This document shows positions 12,098 to 21,241 of a stretch of 34,008 nt of DNA, in pieces. Position 1 is the first letter of the stretch, and every line of letters starts with the position of its first letter. The notes beneath the pieces were generated by a model. That model was given only the letters and a program-made list of their open reading frames with translations, was not told the DNA's origin and did no database searches. The stretch covers positions 1 to 34,008 of the IMG/VR virus record IMGVR_UViG_3300037882_000220, one strand, 5' to 3'. The DNA is from a virus. Position numbers and translations under genes: made by a program.

Positions 12098-13166
12098 TTA
12101 CATCCCCCATCTGATACCAGCCATCGCCCCAAAGGGTTAATAATCGCTGAAAGTAAGCCTCGTATTGAAGGGCGATAGTATCAAGGTTATAGAGCGATAC
12201 GGCACGATTTCGGATTTTGGCCCGATCTAGGTATTTGACCCCTTCGGCTGCCTGCATAAATTCAGCCAAAGTACGGCACCTGAAGCCTGAAATTCCATCA
12301 GGATTGTTCTCTGTAAATGCACCCCAATCAGTTGTGATTGTTGGCGTGCCACAAGCCTGTGATTCGATTACTACATTGCCAAAAGGTTCTACATAAAGTG
12401 TTGGTGCAAAGGTGGCAATGGCACCGCCCATTAAAGCTGCGCGTTCTTCAGGTCCAACTGAACCGACAAACTCGCCATATCCTGATTGCTCGCCAGGACC
12501 AGCCAAAATCAATCGTTTGCCTAAACGCTGGCAAACCTCTTGTGCAATGCGATAACCCTTGCGATCAATCAACCGACCAATGAAAAGGTAATACTCGCCC
12601 TGCTCGTCTCCGTTGCCATCTCCCAATGGGAACATTTCAGGTTCTAAATACCCTGGAATGACCGCATCGTAGAACTGGCCATCGGCAGTTGTCGGGTTTT
12701 TCCACCCTGCATAAATTGAGTGCATCCAGGCATACGATTCAAAGACTCGAAACTTGGCAAACACACCGCCGTAGCCAACGCCGAACTCCACGGCAATATG
12801 GGCAGGAAAGGCATCGGCAATTGGCTTTTGTGCGCTGCCACCGATAAGGCAAATGAAATCTTCTTTTTCAATGCGATCTGCAATTTCAGTAATTGCCTTA
12901 GCATTGAAGGAATCCCAAAGCCACCCGTTAAACGGGAACTGGGTGTAGTGAGCTACACCGTGAAGCGCTGCCTCTTGTTGCTTCTTTGACACGCAAGTAA
13001 TCAATTCGGTAACAGGTGCCTCAACCTCATCGCCAGCATACAAAAAGACTTCGTGGCCTAAATCGTGCATCATTATACAAAAGCGGCGCACCTTTTCAGT
13101 AAAGGCGCATCCTGCGAACTCTTTTGTTACCTGTGTGTGTGGCAATGCCACAATATGAAAACGCAT
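12090..13166 (-). CDS. Glycosyltransferase, GT4-type (GT-B fold)
   Basis: 358 aa. The C-terminal half has GRLIDRKGYRIAQEVC, LAGPGEQSGYGEFVGSVG and the sugar-nucleotide motif EPFGNVVIESQACGTPTITT, with a conserved ExxG pattern. The N-terminal half begins MRFHIVALPHTQVTKEFAG, as in GT-B enzymes that grip an acceptor. It probably glycosylates phage tail proteins or modifies a host surface polymer. ATG 13166 follows GGGGG in the palindrome GATTCGGGGGAATC (13168-13181). The same 14 bases precede the other glycosyltransferase gene. It lies just downstream of the surface-protein genes, which may be its substrates. Confidence 0.85.
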   Translation of the reverse strand: MRFHIVALPHTQVTKEFAGCAFTEKVRRFCIMMHDLGHEVFLYAGDEVEAPVTELITCVSKKQQEAALHGVAHYTQFPFNGWLWDSFNAKAITEIADRIEKEDFICLIGGSAQKPIADAFPAHIAVEFGVGYGGVFAKFRVFESYAWMHSIYAGWKNPTTADGQFYDAVIPGYLEPEMFPLGDGNGDEQGEYYLFIGRLIDRKGYRIAQEVCQRLGKRLILAGPGEQSGYGEFVGSVGPEERAALMGGAIATFAPTLYVEPFGNVVIESQACGTPTITTDWGAFTENNPDGISGFRCRTLAEFMQAAEGVKYLDRAKIRNRAVSLYNLDTIALQYEAYFQRLLTLWGDGWYQMGDVNG

Positions 13167-13185
13167 TGATTCCCCCGAATCTTAA

Positions 13186-13530
13186 TTATTCTGTTGGAAC
13201 TTCAACCCAAGCAAGTGTTGCTTCATCCCATGCAAACATTTTGCCTTCTTCAACTGGCATCGGTGTTGGCGCGTTCCAAAGGTAAGTGTCAACATCTAAT
13301 GTCCATGATTCATAAGGCTTTGGCGCTGCAAAACCTACGCCATCAAATGTGTAGCCAATGCCTGCATAATTTTTGTGAATAGGAATTTTTCCGTTAGCGT
13401 GAACGCCACCATTGGTGTTGTAAGAGGTTTGCACCCATTCGCCACCCAAATTTTGTTCACACCAATCAGGCCCATCAGCAACAATGACTTGTGTGACTAC
13501 ACCATTTTCAATTTTTGCATAATGTGCCAT
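13186..13530 (-). CDS. Small virion-associated protein of a common phage type
   Basis: 114 aa beginning MAHYAKIENGVVTQVIVADG, a pattern common in aquatic phages, where such proteins lie beside tail genes. It has WCEQNLGGEWVQTSYN, NYAGIGYTFDGVGFAAPKP and ends AWVEVPTE. It is likely a beta-rich minor structural or fiber-associated protein. Start ATG 13530 follows GGAAAAGTAA. Function not established. Confidence 0.65.
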   Translation of the reverse strand: MAHYAKIENGVVTQVIVADGPDWCEQNLGGEWVQTSYNTNGGVHANGKIPIHKNYAGIGYTFDGVGFAAPKPYESWTLDVDTYLWNAPTPMPVEEGKMFAWDEATLAWVEVPTE

Positions 13531-13725
13531 TTACTTTTCCTTTTCTTCGCCATACAAAACGGCTATATTTAATAATTTTACTTCTCTTTTGGTGACAATG
13601 CCACCTTTTTCATCAAGCTGCGACTTAGCACTTGCTTCATCGTCAGCAATTATGTGAACCATCATTGTTACTTCATAAGAAAAGCACTGTGTTGGCTTAA
13701 CTTCTTTGATCTTCGTTACTGTCAT
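13531..13725 (-). CDS. Hypothetical 64-aa protein
   Basis: MTVTKIKEVKPTQCFSYEVT, then MMVHIIADDEASAKSQLDEKG and a basic KREVK segment. A small alpha/beta protein with no known family. ATG 13725 follows GGGGG (13730-13734). It is directly followed by the 114-aa gene. Confidence 0.65.
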   Translation of the reverse strand: MTVTKIKEVKPTQCFSYEVTMMVHIIADDEASAKSQLDEKGGIVTKREVKLLNIAVLYGEEKEK

Positions 13726-13739
13726 TTTTCCCCCATTAG

Positions 13740-15500
13740 TTAGACTGCGTATCGAATTATAACTACGCCTGAACCGCCAGCGGCTTGTCCAAGTCTTACA
13801 TTGTCATTAGCAACGGCAGTACCACCACCGCCACCACCAGTGTTTGCGGTTCCATTTGTTGCTGCACCTAGATTTGTTCCTCCCGCACCGCCACCGCCAG
13901 TTCCACCTGCACCGCCAGTTGCAAAACCGCTGTTTCCAGCACCACCACCACCGCCTGCGCGAGTAACTGAAGTTCCAGTAATTGAAGAAGCAACACCGTT
14001 ACCGCCAGCACCGCCAACGGTAGATGATGCAGCACTACCTACTGCGCCAGCACCACCACCACCTCCACCAACTCTAGGGTTGTTTGAGTTAAAACCAGCA
14101 CCACCTGCATAACCTTCACCTGTTGTACCAGCACCGCCATTTGCGCCTGCGCCACCGCTACCTCCTGCACCTGAACCACCTGATGCGCCTGTTGAAAATG
14201 CTATGGTTTTACCACCACCGAGACTGGTGATTGTAGTTAAACCTGTACCGCTGATTGATGAATTACCACCATTACTAGTAGGGTCAAAACCGTTTCTATC
14301 ACCCTTTGGACCGCCAGCACCAACTGTTATTGTGTAATTAGTTCCAGAACTCATTGAAATTCTGGATTCGGCACTTGCTCCGCCTCCTGAAGATTCACCA
14401 ACCACTGAGCAACGATATCCACCAGCACCACCGCCACCGCTTGCTTCGGCACCTGTTCCGCCACCGCCAGCAATTACAAGGTATTCAACATTTGTTAATG
14501 CTTGATTAGGTGTGAATGTACCCGAACCAGTAAATGTGTGAATCCAGTAACCACCACTTGTAGTTACAGTTCCACCTGTTGCTTTTGCAACGAAAGAAGG
14601 GGTTGTGTTAAAAGTTCCCGAAGAAGTAAAAGTGTGAACATAATATCCACCTGAACTTACTATTGTATTTCCACCAGATGCTAATTGTGTTGGAGATTGA
14701 TAACGAGCTATAACAATTCCTGAACCACCGTTACTACCTTCGCTTGGACCTGTTCCACTTCCACCAGCACCACCGCCTCCACCACCTGTGTTAGCAGTTC
14801 CTGCAACAGAACTTACTGATGCACTTCCACCAGCACCGCCGCCGCCTGTACCACCTGCTGATGTTAATGAAAACGCGCTGCCTCCACCTCCACCGCCTGC
14901 ATAGGCAGTAGATGTTCCTGAAATTGAAGTGCTTACACCCGCACCACCATTACCACCAACACCGCCACCAGAGGTTAAACCTGCAGCACCAACTGCATTA
15001 GCACCACCGCCACCGCCTCCACCACCTACGCTTCCATTCCAAACATTTAGTCCGCCAGCATAACCTTGATTGGTTGTTCCAGTTCCAACAACTGTTCCAT
15101 TGTTTCCAGTACCGCCACCAGAACCACCATTTAGACCGTTGTAATCAGTGCCACTTGCTCCAGCAGCATTACCTCCACCGCCACCGCCTGCAGTTGCGGT
15201 GATTGTTGAAAATACAGAATTAGAACCGCTAACTCCTTGTCTTGATGGTGAGCCAGCAGCACCTGCACCACCAGCGCCAATAGTTACTGTGTAAGCAGTA
15301 TTTGAAGCAAGATTTAATGGTGTTTCTAAAGAACCACCACCGCCTGTTGCAGTAACGGTTGAACGAAGTCCACCTGCACCACCACCACCAGTAAGATAAG
15401 CCCAACCTCCACCACCGCCACCAGCAACTACAAGGTAATCAACAACTGTTAAACCAGTTGCAGTCTTAATACTTGATGCAACAACTCCTAGAATTGGCAT
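13740..15500 (-). CDS. Glycine-rich tail or surface protein with tandem domains
   Basis: 586 aa with very high Gly and Ala. Two repeated units each open with a hydrophobic strand before a glycine tract: VVDYLVVAGGGGGG near residue 22 and NVEYLVIAGGGGTG near residue 335. Both then carry TVGAGG-type segments (YTVTIGAGG, YTITVGAGG) and many GGSGGAGG runs. This matches the glycine-rich phage domain of tail-fiber tips. It probably forms the distal receptor-binding or adhesive surface. It follows two collagen-like genes and starts on TAATG. The opposite strand shows poly-Pro/Ala frames that are shadows. Confidence 0.8.
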   Translation of the reverse strand: MPILGVVASSIKTATGLTVVDYLVVAGGGGGGWAYLTGGGGAGGLRSTVTATGGGGSLETPLNLASNTAYTVTIGAGGAGAAGSPSRQGVSGSNSVFSTITATAGGGGGGNAAGASGTDYNGLNGGSGGGTGNNGTVVGTGTTNQGYAGGLNVWNGSVGGGGGGGGANAVGAAGLTSGGGVGGNGGAGVSTSISGTSTAYAGGGGGGSAFSLTSAGGTGGGGAGGSASVSSVAGTANTGGGGGGAGGSGTGPSEGSNGGSGIVIARYQSPTQLASGGNTIVSSGGYYVHTFTSSGTFNTTPSFVAKATGGTVTTSGGYWIHTFTGSGTFTPNQALTNVEYLVIAGGGGTGAEASGGGGAGGYRCSVVGESSGGGASAESRISMSSGTNYTITVGAGGPKGDRNGFDPTSNGGNSSISGTGLTTITSLGGGKTIAFSTGASGGSGAGGSGGAGANGGAGTTGEGYAGGAGFNSNNPRVGGGGGGAGAVGSAASSTVGGAGGNGVASSITGTSVTRAGGGGGAGNSGFATGGAGGTGGGGAGGTNLGAATNGTANTGGGGGGTAVANDNVRLGQAAGGSGVVIIRYAV

Positions 15501-16162
15501 TAGGCAATGTCACCTGTCGCATACCATGAGTCAGTTCCAGCCTTGATGAGAGTAATGACTGAATACTGCGCTCTTGATTTAGGTGTTGTTGATGTAGCTC
15601 CAGTTGAAGCGACTGTTACACCGCCAGCGCCGACAACAGTTACTTGACCTGCACCAATCTGAATAAGGTTGACAAGGCTGCCAGTTGGGAAGGCAACAGA
15701 TGAGTTCAAAGGAATTGTGTAAGTTTGCGCTGAAGCATTTGATGCAGTCACTAGATCATCTTTGTCAGATAAAACAAAAGTATAAGTTGTGCCAGTTTGA
15801 GCGTTAACCGCTTCAACACCACCAGCACCAGTAGCACCAGTTGCGCCAGTAACACCAGTAGGTCCAGTTGCACCAATCGGTCCTGTAGGTCCAGTAACAC
15901 CAACAGGTCCAGTCGCACCAACAACACCAGTTGCACCTACTACACCAGTGGGTCCTGTTGCTCCAATTGGTCCAGTAGGACCCGTTGCACCAGCAGCACC
16001 TGCAGTGTAGGCATAAGCCAATGAGTTCCAGGCAGTTGCGCCATCACCCATTTTGTATTTTGCGGTGTCTGTTTCAAGTCCGATTTCGCCAGCGGCAAGT
16101 GTTGGATTGTTTGCAGTCCAGTTTGCTGCGGTGTCGCGGCGGTTTTGTAGTCTTGATGTCAT
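15500..16162 (-). CDS. Collagen-like tail protein with fiber N-terminal domain
   Basis: 220 aa. The N-terminus [20 protein letters not shown], then [28 protein letters not shown], is the repeat-like motif of phage fibers and Mtd-type baseplate attachment domains. A collagen-like Gly-X-Y stretch ([16 protein letters not shown] and so on) spans roughly 58-115. The C-terminal domain ([19 protein letters not shown] to SWYATGDIA) resembles small trimeric fiber heads. It probably forms a trimer attached to the baseplate. Confidence 0.85.
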   Translation of the reverse strand: MTSRLQNRRDTAANWTANNPTLAAGEIGLETDTAKYKMGDGATAWNSLAYAYTAGAAGATGPTGPIGATGPTGVVGATGVVGATGPVGVTGPTGPIGATGPTGVTGATGATGAGGVEAVNAQTGTTYTFVLSDKDDLVTASNASAQTYTIPLNSSVAFPTGSLVNLIQIGAGQVTVVGAGGVTVASTGATSTTPKSRAQYSVITLIKAGTDSWYATGDIA

Positions 16163-16181
16163 TTTTGCCTTTTCTTAATTG

Positions 16182-18125
16182 TTAGAAAGAAACTGATGCG
16201 CCACCCGCATCAATAGTATAGGTCCAAGTTGAAGTTGATGAAGTTCCTGAATTGTAAATAATGTCGGGATTGATTGATGAAGAACCACCATCAAGATAAT
16301 CAACAATATAAACTGCTGCATCTTGGCCAGTGGGTCCTGTTGCACCAGTTGGTCCTGTTGCGCCATTGATTCCTGAAGGTCCTGTTGCACCTGTCGCACC
16401 AACTGCACCAGCGGTGCCAGTAGCACCAGTAGGGCCAGTAGAACCTGCAGGTCCACTTGCACCTGTTGGTCCAATGAGATTTACACCTGCAGGCCATACA
16501 CCTGCAGCTTTAGGACCAAAGATTTGATTTGTAACAGTGTTGATGTAGAAATCACCATCAACACCTTGCGTTGTTGGGTTAACTGTTCCATTGAGAACTG
16601 AATAACCTGCAACACCTGATGCACCAGTTGGTCCTGTTGCACCTGCAGGTCCTGTTAAACCTGTTGGTCCAGTTGCACCTACGGCACCTGCAGTACCTGT
16701 TGCACCGACTGGTCCAGTAACGCCAACAGGGCCAGTAACACCAACATCACCCTGGATGCCTTGAATTCCTTGTGGTCCTGTTGCACCTGTAGCACCTGCA
16801 GGTCCAGTCGCACCTACAACGCCTTGAATACCTTGAGGACCAGTAGCACCAGTTGCGCCCGCAGTTCCTGCAGGTCCTGTTGCACCAGTTGCACCTATAT
16901 CACCTGCAATACCTTGTGGGCCAGTAGGTCCAGTTGCACCAATTACGCCAGTTGCACCTGTTGGTCCAGGAACTGTTGAATCAGCACCTGATGCACCAGT
17001 TGCGCCAATTGCGCCAGTTGGACCTACTGCGCCAGTTGCACCTATAGGTCCTGTTGCACCCGTTGCACCTGCAGGTCCAGTTGGACCCACAACGCCTGTT
17101 GAAACAATTGCCACAATAAGTTGGTGATTGTTTGCAAAGTTTGTTGTGCCTGTTCCACCTGATGTTGTGAGCGTTACAGGAACTTCAACATAACCTGTCT
17201 GCATTGTAGGTGTTGCAGATACTGTGAACTTTTGAAAGTTATCAGAAAGGTTTTTATCTTGAACAACAATAACATCGCCTGTTTTGATTAAAGCTAAAAA
17301 AATGTCAACATCTACACCATCTGAGTTGATGTGACTTATGTTGATCTGTGTTGCAGAAATCTGTGTTGCATTGTTCCAAATCAAATCACCATTGCCAGGG
17401 TTTCCCGTTGTGATTGTTGTGTCTGCTCTGTAATCGTAATAGTTTGCACTGCCACCATCGGCACCAGTTGCACCTGTAGCACCAGTAGCACCTGTTGGAC
17501 CAGCAACGCCAGTGGCACCGATAGGGCCAGTAACACCAGTTGCACCAGCAGGTCCTGTAACACCTGTTGGTCCTGGCACAAATGAATCAGCACCTGTTGG
17601 ACCTGTTGCGCCAACTGGTCCTGTTGCGCCAACTACACCTTGAATACCTTGTGAACCTGTTGCACCAACGGGTCCTGTAGCGCCAATTGGACCTGTAACA
17701 CCAATTGGGCCAGTAACACCAATGGCACCTGTTGCACCTACGGCACCAGTTGCACCAACTGGACCAGTAGCACCAATTGGACCAGTTACACCAATTTCAC
17801 CCTGAATACCTTGAATACCTTGTGGACCTGTAGCACCAACTGGGCCTGTTGAACCAATTGGACCTGTAACACCAATTGGACCTGTAGCACCAGTAACACC
17901 AACGGGTCCAGTAGCACCCGTAGCACCGCTAACACCTATTGGACCAGTTGCACCAGTAACACCAATTGCACCTGTAGCACCAGTTGCACCTGCTGGACCT
18001 GTCGGACCAGTTGGACCCTGAACACCTTGCGGACCTTGAAGGTTTGAAATAATGACTTCGGCAGGTGAGGCAATTTCTGCAATTACATCAGTTGTGCTTG
18101 ATGATACATAGACGATTGAACTCAT
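16182..18125 (-). CDS. Long collagen-like tail fiber protein
   Basis: 647 aa. After a short N-terminal attachment part ([20 protein letters not shown]), a Gly-X-Y collagen tract runs to about residue 235, rich in [14 protein letters not shown] non-collagen beta domain follows (about 238-355, containing [20 protein letters not shown]). Two further collagen tracts surround a small domain with [19 protein letters not shown] near 520. The C-terminus ends [11 protein letters not shown]. It likely makes a long flexible trimeric fiber. The gene overlaps its upstream neighbour by ATGA. DNA of the tracts is highly repetitive and may recombine. Confidence 0.88.
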   Translation of the reverse strand: MSSIVYVSSSTTDVIAEIASPAEVIISNLQGPQGVQGPTGPTGPAGATGATGAIGVTGATGPIGVSGATGATGPVGVTGATGPIGVTGPIGSTGPVGATGPQGIQGIQGEIGVTGPIGATGPVGATGAVGATGAIGVTGPIGVTGPIGATGPVGATGSQGIQGVVGATGPVGATGPTGADSFVPGPTGVTGPAGATGVTGPIGATGVAGPTGATGATGATGADGGSANYYDYRADTTITTGNPGNGDLIWNNATQISATQINISHINSDGVDVDIFLALIKTGDVIVVQDKNLSDNFQKFTVSATPTMQTGYVEVPVTLTTSGGTGTTNFANNHQLIVAIVSTGVVGPTGPAGATGATGPIGATGAVGPTGAIGATGASGADSTVPGPTGATGVIGATGPTGPQGIAGDIGATGATGPAGTAGATGATGPQGIQGVVGATGPAGATGATGPQGIQGIQGDVGVTGPVGVTGPVGATGTAGAVGATGPTGLTGPAGATGPTGASGVAGYSVLNGTVNPTTQGVDGDFYINTVTNQIFGPKAAGVWPAGVNLIGPTGASGPAGSTGPTGATGTAGAVGATGATGPSGINGATGPTGATGPTGQDAAVYIVDYLDGGSSSINPDIIYNSGTSSTSTWTYTIDAGGASVSF

Positions 18126-18469
18126 CGAGTCACCTCTGCGCTAATGAGTAGCTCACCCTGCACCAACCGTGTAACTGTTGCATTTGAAGCAATCAGTTCA
18201 AGGTCATAAACATAAGTACCTGGTGGCAAAAGCGTTGTTTGAGTTGCAGTCTGATTGAGGCTAATAGTGCCAGCAGCACCGCCAAGAGTAATTGCACCGT
18301 TAACTGTAGTCATTGAAAGGATTACTTCAGTATCTTCAACATCAACGCGTGCTGCAAGGCGAGCAGTGTAACCAGTTAAATTAACTGCAACATTGTTAAT
18401 CTCCCAAGTTAAAAGAAGATTAAAAGTTGCCCCTTGTTCAATTGTGAAATCTAGCGTGCCTGCAGCCAT
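18122..18469 (-). CDS. Baseplate-associated beta protein (BppU-like)
   Basis: 115 aa: [20 protein letters not shown], then [13 protein letters not shown], then [25 protein letters not shown] and a terminal ISAEVTR. This EQGATF ... Y.AR ... L.PG.YVYDL pattern occurs in a widespread phage family with an N-terminal baseplate-upper-protein fold. It probably links the collagen fibers to the tail tip. ATG follows GGAG-TAATTAA. Its stop overlaps the long fiber gene. Confidence 0.7.
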   Translation of the reverse strand: MAAGTLDFTIEQGATFNLLLTWEINNVAVNLTGYTARLAARVDVEDTEVILSMTTVNGAITLGGAAGTISLNQTATQTTLLPPGTYVYDLELIASNATVTRLVQGELLISAEVTR

Positions 18470-18496
18470 TTAATTACTCCAAAAATTAAGGGTGGA

Positions 18497-18682
18497 TTAC
18501 TTTGAGCCTCTGCCGAAATCTACGGCTGATGAATCTAGCCACTTGAGAACTGGACCAGCAGCGCCAGCAAGGGCAGCCATTCCAAGAGTCTTTAGATCAG
18601 TCTCGCCCGCAAGATATAGGGCAATTGCTGCCGCTGCTGCTGCGCGAAACCAAGAAAGTGCGATTTGTTTGAATTGTTCCAT
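18497..18682 (-). CDS. Holin-like small membrane protein (r1t type)
   Basis: 61 aa. WFRAAAAAAIALYLAG and LGMAALAGAAGPVLKWL form two hydrophobic helices, followed by a charged end DSSAVDFGRGSK. The size, the two helices and the LKWLD...FGRGS end fit actinophage holins of r1t type. It lies directly after the M15 endolysin gene. Holins open the membrane to let the endolysin reach the wall. The sequence is Ala-rich, so topology is a prediction. Confidence 0.75.
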   Translation of the reverse strand: MEQFKQIALSWFRAAAAAAIALYLAGETDLKTLGMAALAGAAGPVLKWLDSSAVDFGRGSK

Positions 18683-18694
18683 TTGATTGCTCCC

Positions 18695-19180
18695 TTATTT
18701 CTTGCCGTGGACTTTGCAACAAGTGCAAACTTCGGCTTTGTATGCTTTTTTAGCAGGAATCGGTACGATTTTAGCACCGATTTGTGTAATTATTTTGGGC
18801 TGATTAAGCCACCAAAACCAGGGTGATGTATCTGTTGCCATATCTTCCTTGATGGAAATGTGAAGATGCTTGGTGTGCTGATTTGAACCACTGTATTTGC
18901 GGTTGCCTTCTTTGGCTCTTGCCTTTGACCAAATCTTGCCGTTGAAAATTAAGTATTCAACGCGCTTATCTTCTTTTAGCTTTTCAAAGATTTCAACGCA
19001 ATCAATGCCACCTTTAGGGTCGTGGGTCAAGTCCACGGCTAGGCCAGTATTGTGATCTGACTTTGGATTTTGAACTTGGTGGGCAGCAGATGGCAATAGG
19101 CCATCAGATAACTTCTTGCGCAATGGCTTCAGGGCAGTGGCTTGGCGTAGCACTGCCATTGCCGCTGGTTTTGCCTTCAC
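18695..19180 (-). CDS. M15-type D-Ala-D-Ala carboxypeptidase-like endolysin
   Basis: 161 aa. The zinc site is visible as SDHNTGLAVDL (HxxGxAxD) near 58-68 and KHLHISI near 125-131. It should cleave peptide cross-links in peptidoglycan. No signal peptide is present, so release depends on a holin. The C-terminus adds a Trp/Lys-rich segment and a CTCC cluster, a possible small wall-binding tail. It overlaps the upstream membrane protein by ATGA and is followed by the r1t-like holin: a compact lysis set. Confidence 0.85.
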   Translation of the reverse strand: MKAKPAAMAVLRQATALKPLRKKLSDGLLPSAAHQVQNPKSDHNTGLAVDLTHDPKGGIDCVEIFEKLKEDKRVEYLIFNGKIWSKARAKEGNRKYSGSNQHTKHLHISIKEDMATDTSPWFWWLNQPKIITQIGAKIVPIPAKKAYKAEVCTCCKVHGKK

Positions 19181-19371
19181 TTCTTTGCCAATAAGTCAAG
19201 GACAATTTCCATTTGAGTTTCAAGGCGGGCAACTGCATCACGCATTGAACTGCCACCGTTGGGCTTGAGTTCATTAAGGTAATGCTTCACAAGCCATCGA
19301 ACTGCCCCTGCAAATCCACTTACAATTGCAATGATAGATACGATTAAGCCTGCCCAGTTTGCTGGTGTCAT
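19177..19371 (-). CDS. Second holin-like membrane protein
   Basis: 64 aa from MTPANWAGLIVSIIAIVSGF. One strong membrane helix is followed by a basic stretch (RWLVKHYLNELKP) and a C-terminal helix (AVARLETQMEIVLDLLAKK). A longer frame reaches 19461, but ATG 19371 follows GGGAGAACC and begins at the obvious membrane segment. This type occurs beside actinophage endolysins and may be a second holin or an antiholin. It overlaps the endolysin by four bases. Confidence 0.7.
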   Translation of the reverse strand: MTPANWAGLIVSIIAIVSGFAGAVRWLVKHYLNELKPNGGSSMRDAVARLETQMEIVLDLLAKK

Positions 19372-19387
19372 TTGCGCGGTTCTCCCG

Positions 19388-19507
19388 TTATGAGTTAGTT
19401 GATGCCTCAAGTGTTGCTTTGAGGATTGCAATTTCTTGTGCTTGATTTCCAATAGTTTCACGCATTGCCTTTAACACTGCCTGAATGTCTATCTGTGTTT
19501 CTTCCAT
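19388..19507 (-). CDS. 39-aa helical microprotein
   Basis: MEETQIDIQAVLKAMRETIG followed by NQAQEIAILKATLEASTNS, a single coiled-coil-like helix. It starts on the TAATG formed with the fiber stop and uses GGGGGAATA (19512-19516) inside the fiber gene as ribosome site. It lies between the fiber and the lysis genes. Role unknown; a chaperone or trimeriser of the fiber is possible. Confidence 0.7.
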   Translation of the reverse strand: MEETQIDIQAVLKAMRETIGNQAQEIAILKATLEASTNS

Positions 19508-21231
19508 TATTCCCCCTCTAGTGCTTGGATTCTTGCTTCTTGATTTTGAATCAGTGCCAACATTGCTGGCAAAATTACGCGGTCATTCCAAGATTCAGGA
19601 CCTTTTGTTTCTGAATAATCGCAAGCAATTGGATAAATTGCATCTACTTCTTCAGCAATAAAACCAGGAATCAATACTTCAGCTCGATCATCAGTTGGTG
19701 TCACATAATCTTCATTATATCTAAATGCTCGCACTGGAAGGTTAAGAAGTTTCTTTGGGTCATATTCAGGAATACTGACCAAATTAACAATATCGTGCTT
19801 GTACCGTTGAGATGATGCAGTTGTGTAAGTCATGCGACCTGAACCACTTGTTACCCAAAATCCATTAGCGGCAGATGTAACATTTGTTGCAAAAGGTGAG
19901 AAAAAGTGAGTTTGACTTGTAACATTACTTGTAGAAATAATTGTGCCAACAAAGCTAGAACTGCCAGTAACAATTAAACGCTCACCTGTTACAGTGCCAC
20001 CACCGATGTTAACAAACCCATAAAATAATGTTGCCGAGTTGCCACCACTTAGCGTTCCATCTGTGTTTAAGACCAGCGATGTGCCTGCATATATTGAACT
20101 CGCCGAAAGAGTAAAACCACCAACAGTTCCTGATGTTGCAGTTAACACGCCAGCCGATGTGACTGAGAAAGTCGAACCTACTGTTAATGAACCGCCAGTA
20201 ATGGTTGCATTTGTTGATGTAATCGTTCCAGTAAATACGCCATCTGTAGCAGTCAATACACCCAAGCTAGTAACTGAAAACTTTGAACCAATAGTTAGCG
20301 TTCCACCAGTAATCGTTACATTGTTGGATGTGAGCGTGCCAGTAATTGTGGCACCTGTTGCAGTAAGAACTCCACCTGCAGTAACTGCAAAAGTTGAACC
20401 AATAGTAAGGGTTCCACCAGTAACTGTGATGTTGCTGGTGGTAATTGTTCCTGTAATTGTGGCACCTGTTGCGGTTAAAAAACCACTGGCATCAATGATG
20501 GCGTTACCGCCAATGTTAAGCGTGCCACCTGTAATGGTTGAACCTGTAACTGAACCTGAAAATACTGCCGCGCCTGTTGATGCGCTAATTGAAAAAGTAG
20601 GACTGCCACCGCTATTAAAACCTGCAAGGCCAACCGAGTTAAGAACAACACGCGCACCAGTAGTTGCAGATGCACCTGAATAAACCGTGATGCCAGTTCC
20701 GTTAATGGCAGTCATTTGATTGCTTGCATTAACAATTGTGTTAGCACTTGGTTGTAACGAACCAATGGCAGCCGTGTATGCAGTTGCAGCATTAGCAAGA
20801 GCAGTATTGGCAGTTGATTGAGCTGCAACACCTTTAGCATCTGCAATTGCTGCATTAGCAAGAGCAGTATTAGCAGTATTTTGCGCTGCTACACCTACCG
20901 CATTTGCAGTTGCAGCGTTTGCAAGAGCAGTATTTGCAGCAGATTGAGCCGTTGCAATTGAACCATCTTGAACAGATACCCACACACCTGAACGAAAAAT
21001 ATAAGGCTTGTTGCCATCGTCTGTGTCATACCAAAGATCATCTTCATTGATTCCAGCGCCAACAGGTGCAGTAGTTTGATAATAGATTTGAGCCTTGCCA
21101 TCAACAAGAGTTTCAACTGCTGCCAATTGTTCAGTATTAGCAGGCAATACTGGAATGACATCTGTAACAGTAAAATCAGCAGTAAGAGTTACAGTAATCG
21201 GGGTATTGGTGATTTGTGGACACAATGGCAT
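19507..21231 (-). CDS. Tail fiber with S74 intramolecular chaperone domain
   Basis: 574 aa. A short N-terminal domain (about 1-80) precedes a 21-residue repeated coiled coil (TANTALANAA...GVAAQ, near 90-160). A 37-residue beta repeat (ITGGTLTIGS ... GVLTATGATITGT) follows in about four copies. The C-terminal ~100 residues are an intramolecular chaperone of peptidase S74 type: SSQRYKHDIV with Ser473 and Lys478 as the self-cleavage pair, ending in the helix QNQEARIQALEGE. The chaperone folds the trimer and is then cut off. Start ATG follows GGGGG (21238-21242). Confidence 0.9.
   Translation of the reverse strand: MPLCPQITNTPITVTLTADFTVTDVIPVLPANTEQLAAVETLVDGKAQIYYQTTAPVGAGINEDDLWYDTDDGNKPYIFRSGVWVSVQDGSIATAQSAANTALANAATANAVGVAAQNTANTALANAAIADAKGVAAQSTANTALANAATAYTAAIGSLQPSANTIVNASNQMTAINGTGITVYSGASATTGARVVLNSVGLAGFNSGGSPTFSISASTGAAVFSGSVTGSTITGGTLNIGGNAIIDASGFLTATGATITGTITTSNITVTGGTLTIGSTFAVTAGGVLTATGATITGTLTSNNVTITGGTLTIGSKFSVTSLGVLTATDGVFTGTITSTNATITGGSLTVGSTFSVTSAGVLTATSGTVGGFTLSASSIYAGTSLVLNTDGTLSGGNSATLFYGFVNIGGGTVTGERLIVTGSSSFVGTIISTSNVTSQTHFFSPFATNVTSAANGFWVTSGSGRMTYTTASSQRYKHDIVNLVSIPEYDPKKLLNLPVRAFRYNEDYVTPTDDRAEVLIPGFIAEEVDAIYPIACDYSETKGPESWNDRVILPAMLALIQNQEARIQALEGE
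20110..20560 (-). repeat. 111-bp coding repeat in the tail fiber gene
   Basis: A CCACCAGTAA-like anchor recurs at 20192, 20303, 20414 and 20525, exactly 111 bases (37 residues) apart. It encodes the ITGGTLTIG unit of the fiber's beta shaft. Boundaries are approximate. A separate 63-base repeat (20787, 20850) encodes the coiled coil. Confidence 0.8.
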
Positions 21232-21241
21232 CTGCTACCCC

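Noticed and set aside
13801-14112. Plus-strand frame rich in Pro/Ala and Val
   Set aside because: It is the reverse complement of the glycine-rich minus-strand gene (GGN codons read as NCC); no ribosome site and no independent support.
16300-17632. Leu/Gln-rich minus-strand and Cys/Ser/Thr-rich plus-strand open frames
   Set aside because: They are shadows of the collagen-like Gly-X-Y codon pattern.
15830-18000. Regularly repeated DNA that could suggest a CRISPR array
   Set aside because: The repeats are 9-18 base coding units without unique spacers of constant length; they encode collagen-like protein.
20039-20683. Long plus-strand open frame opposite the tail fiber
   Set aside because: Val/Pro-rich mirror of the 37-residue fiber repeat, no ribosome site.
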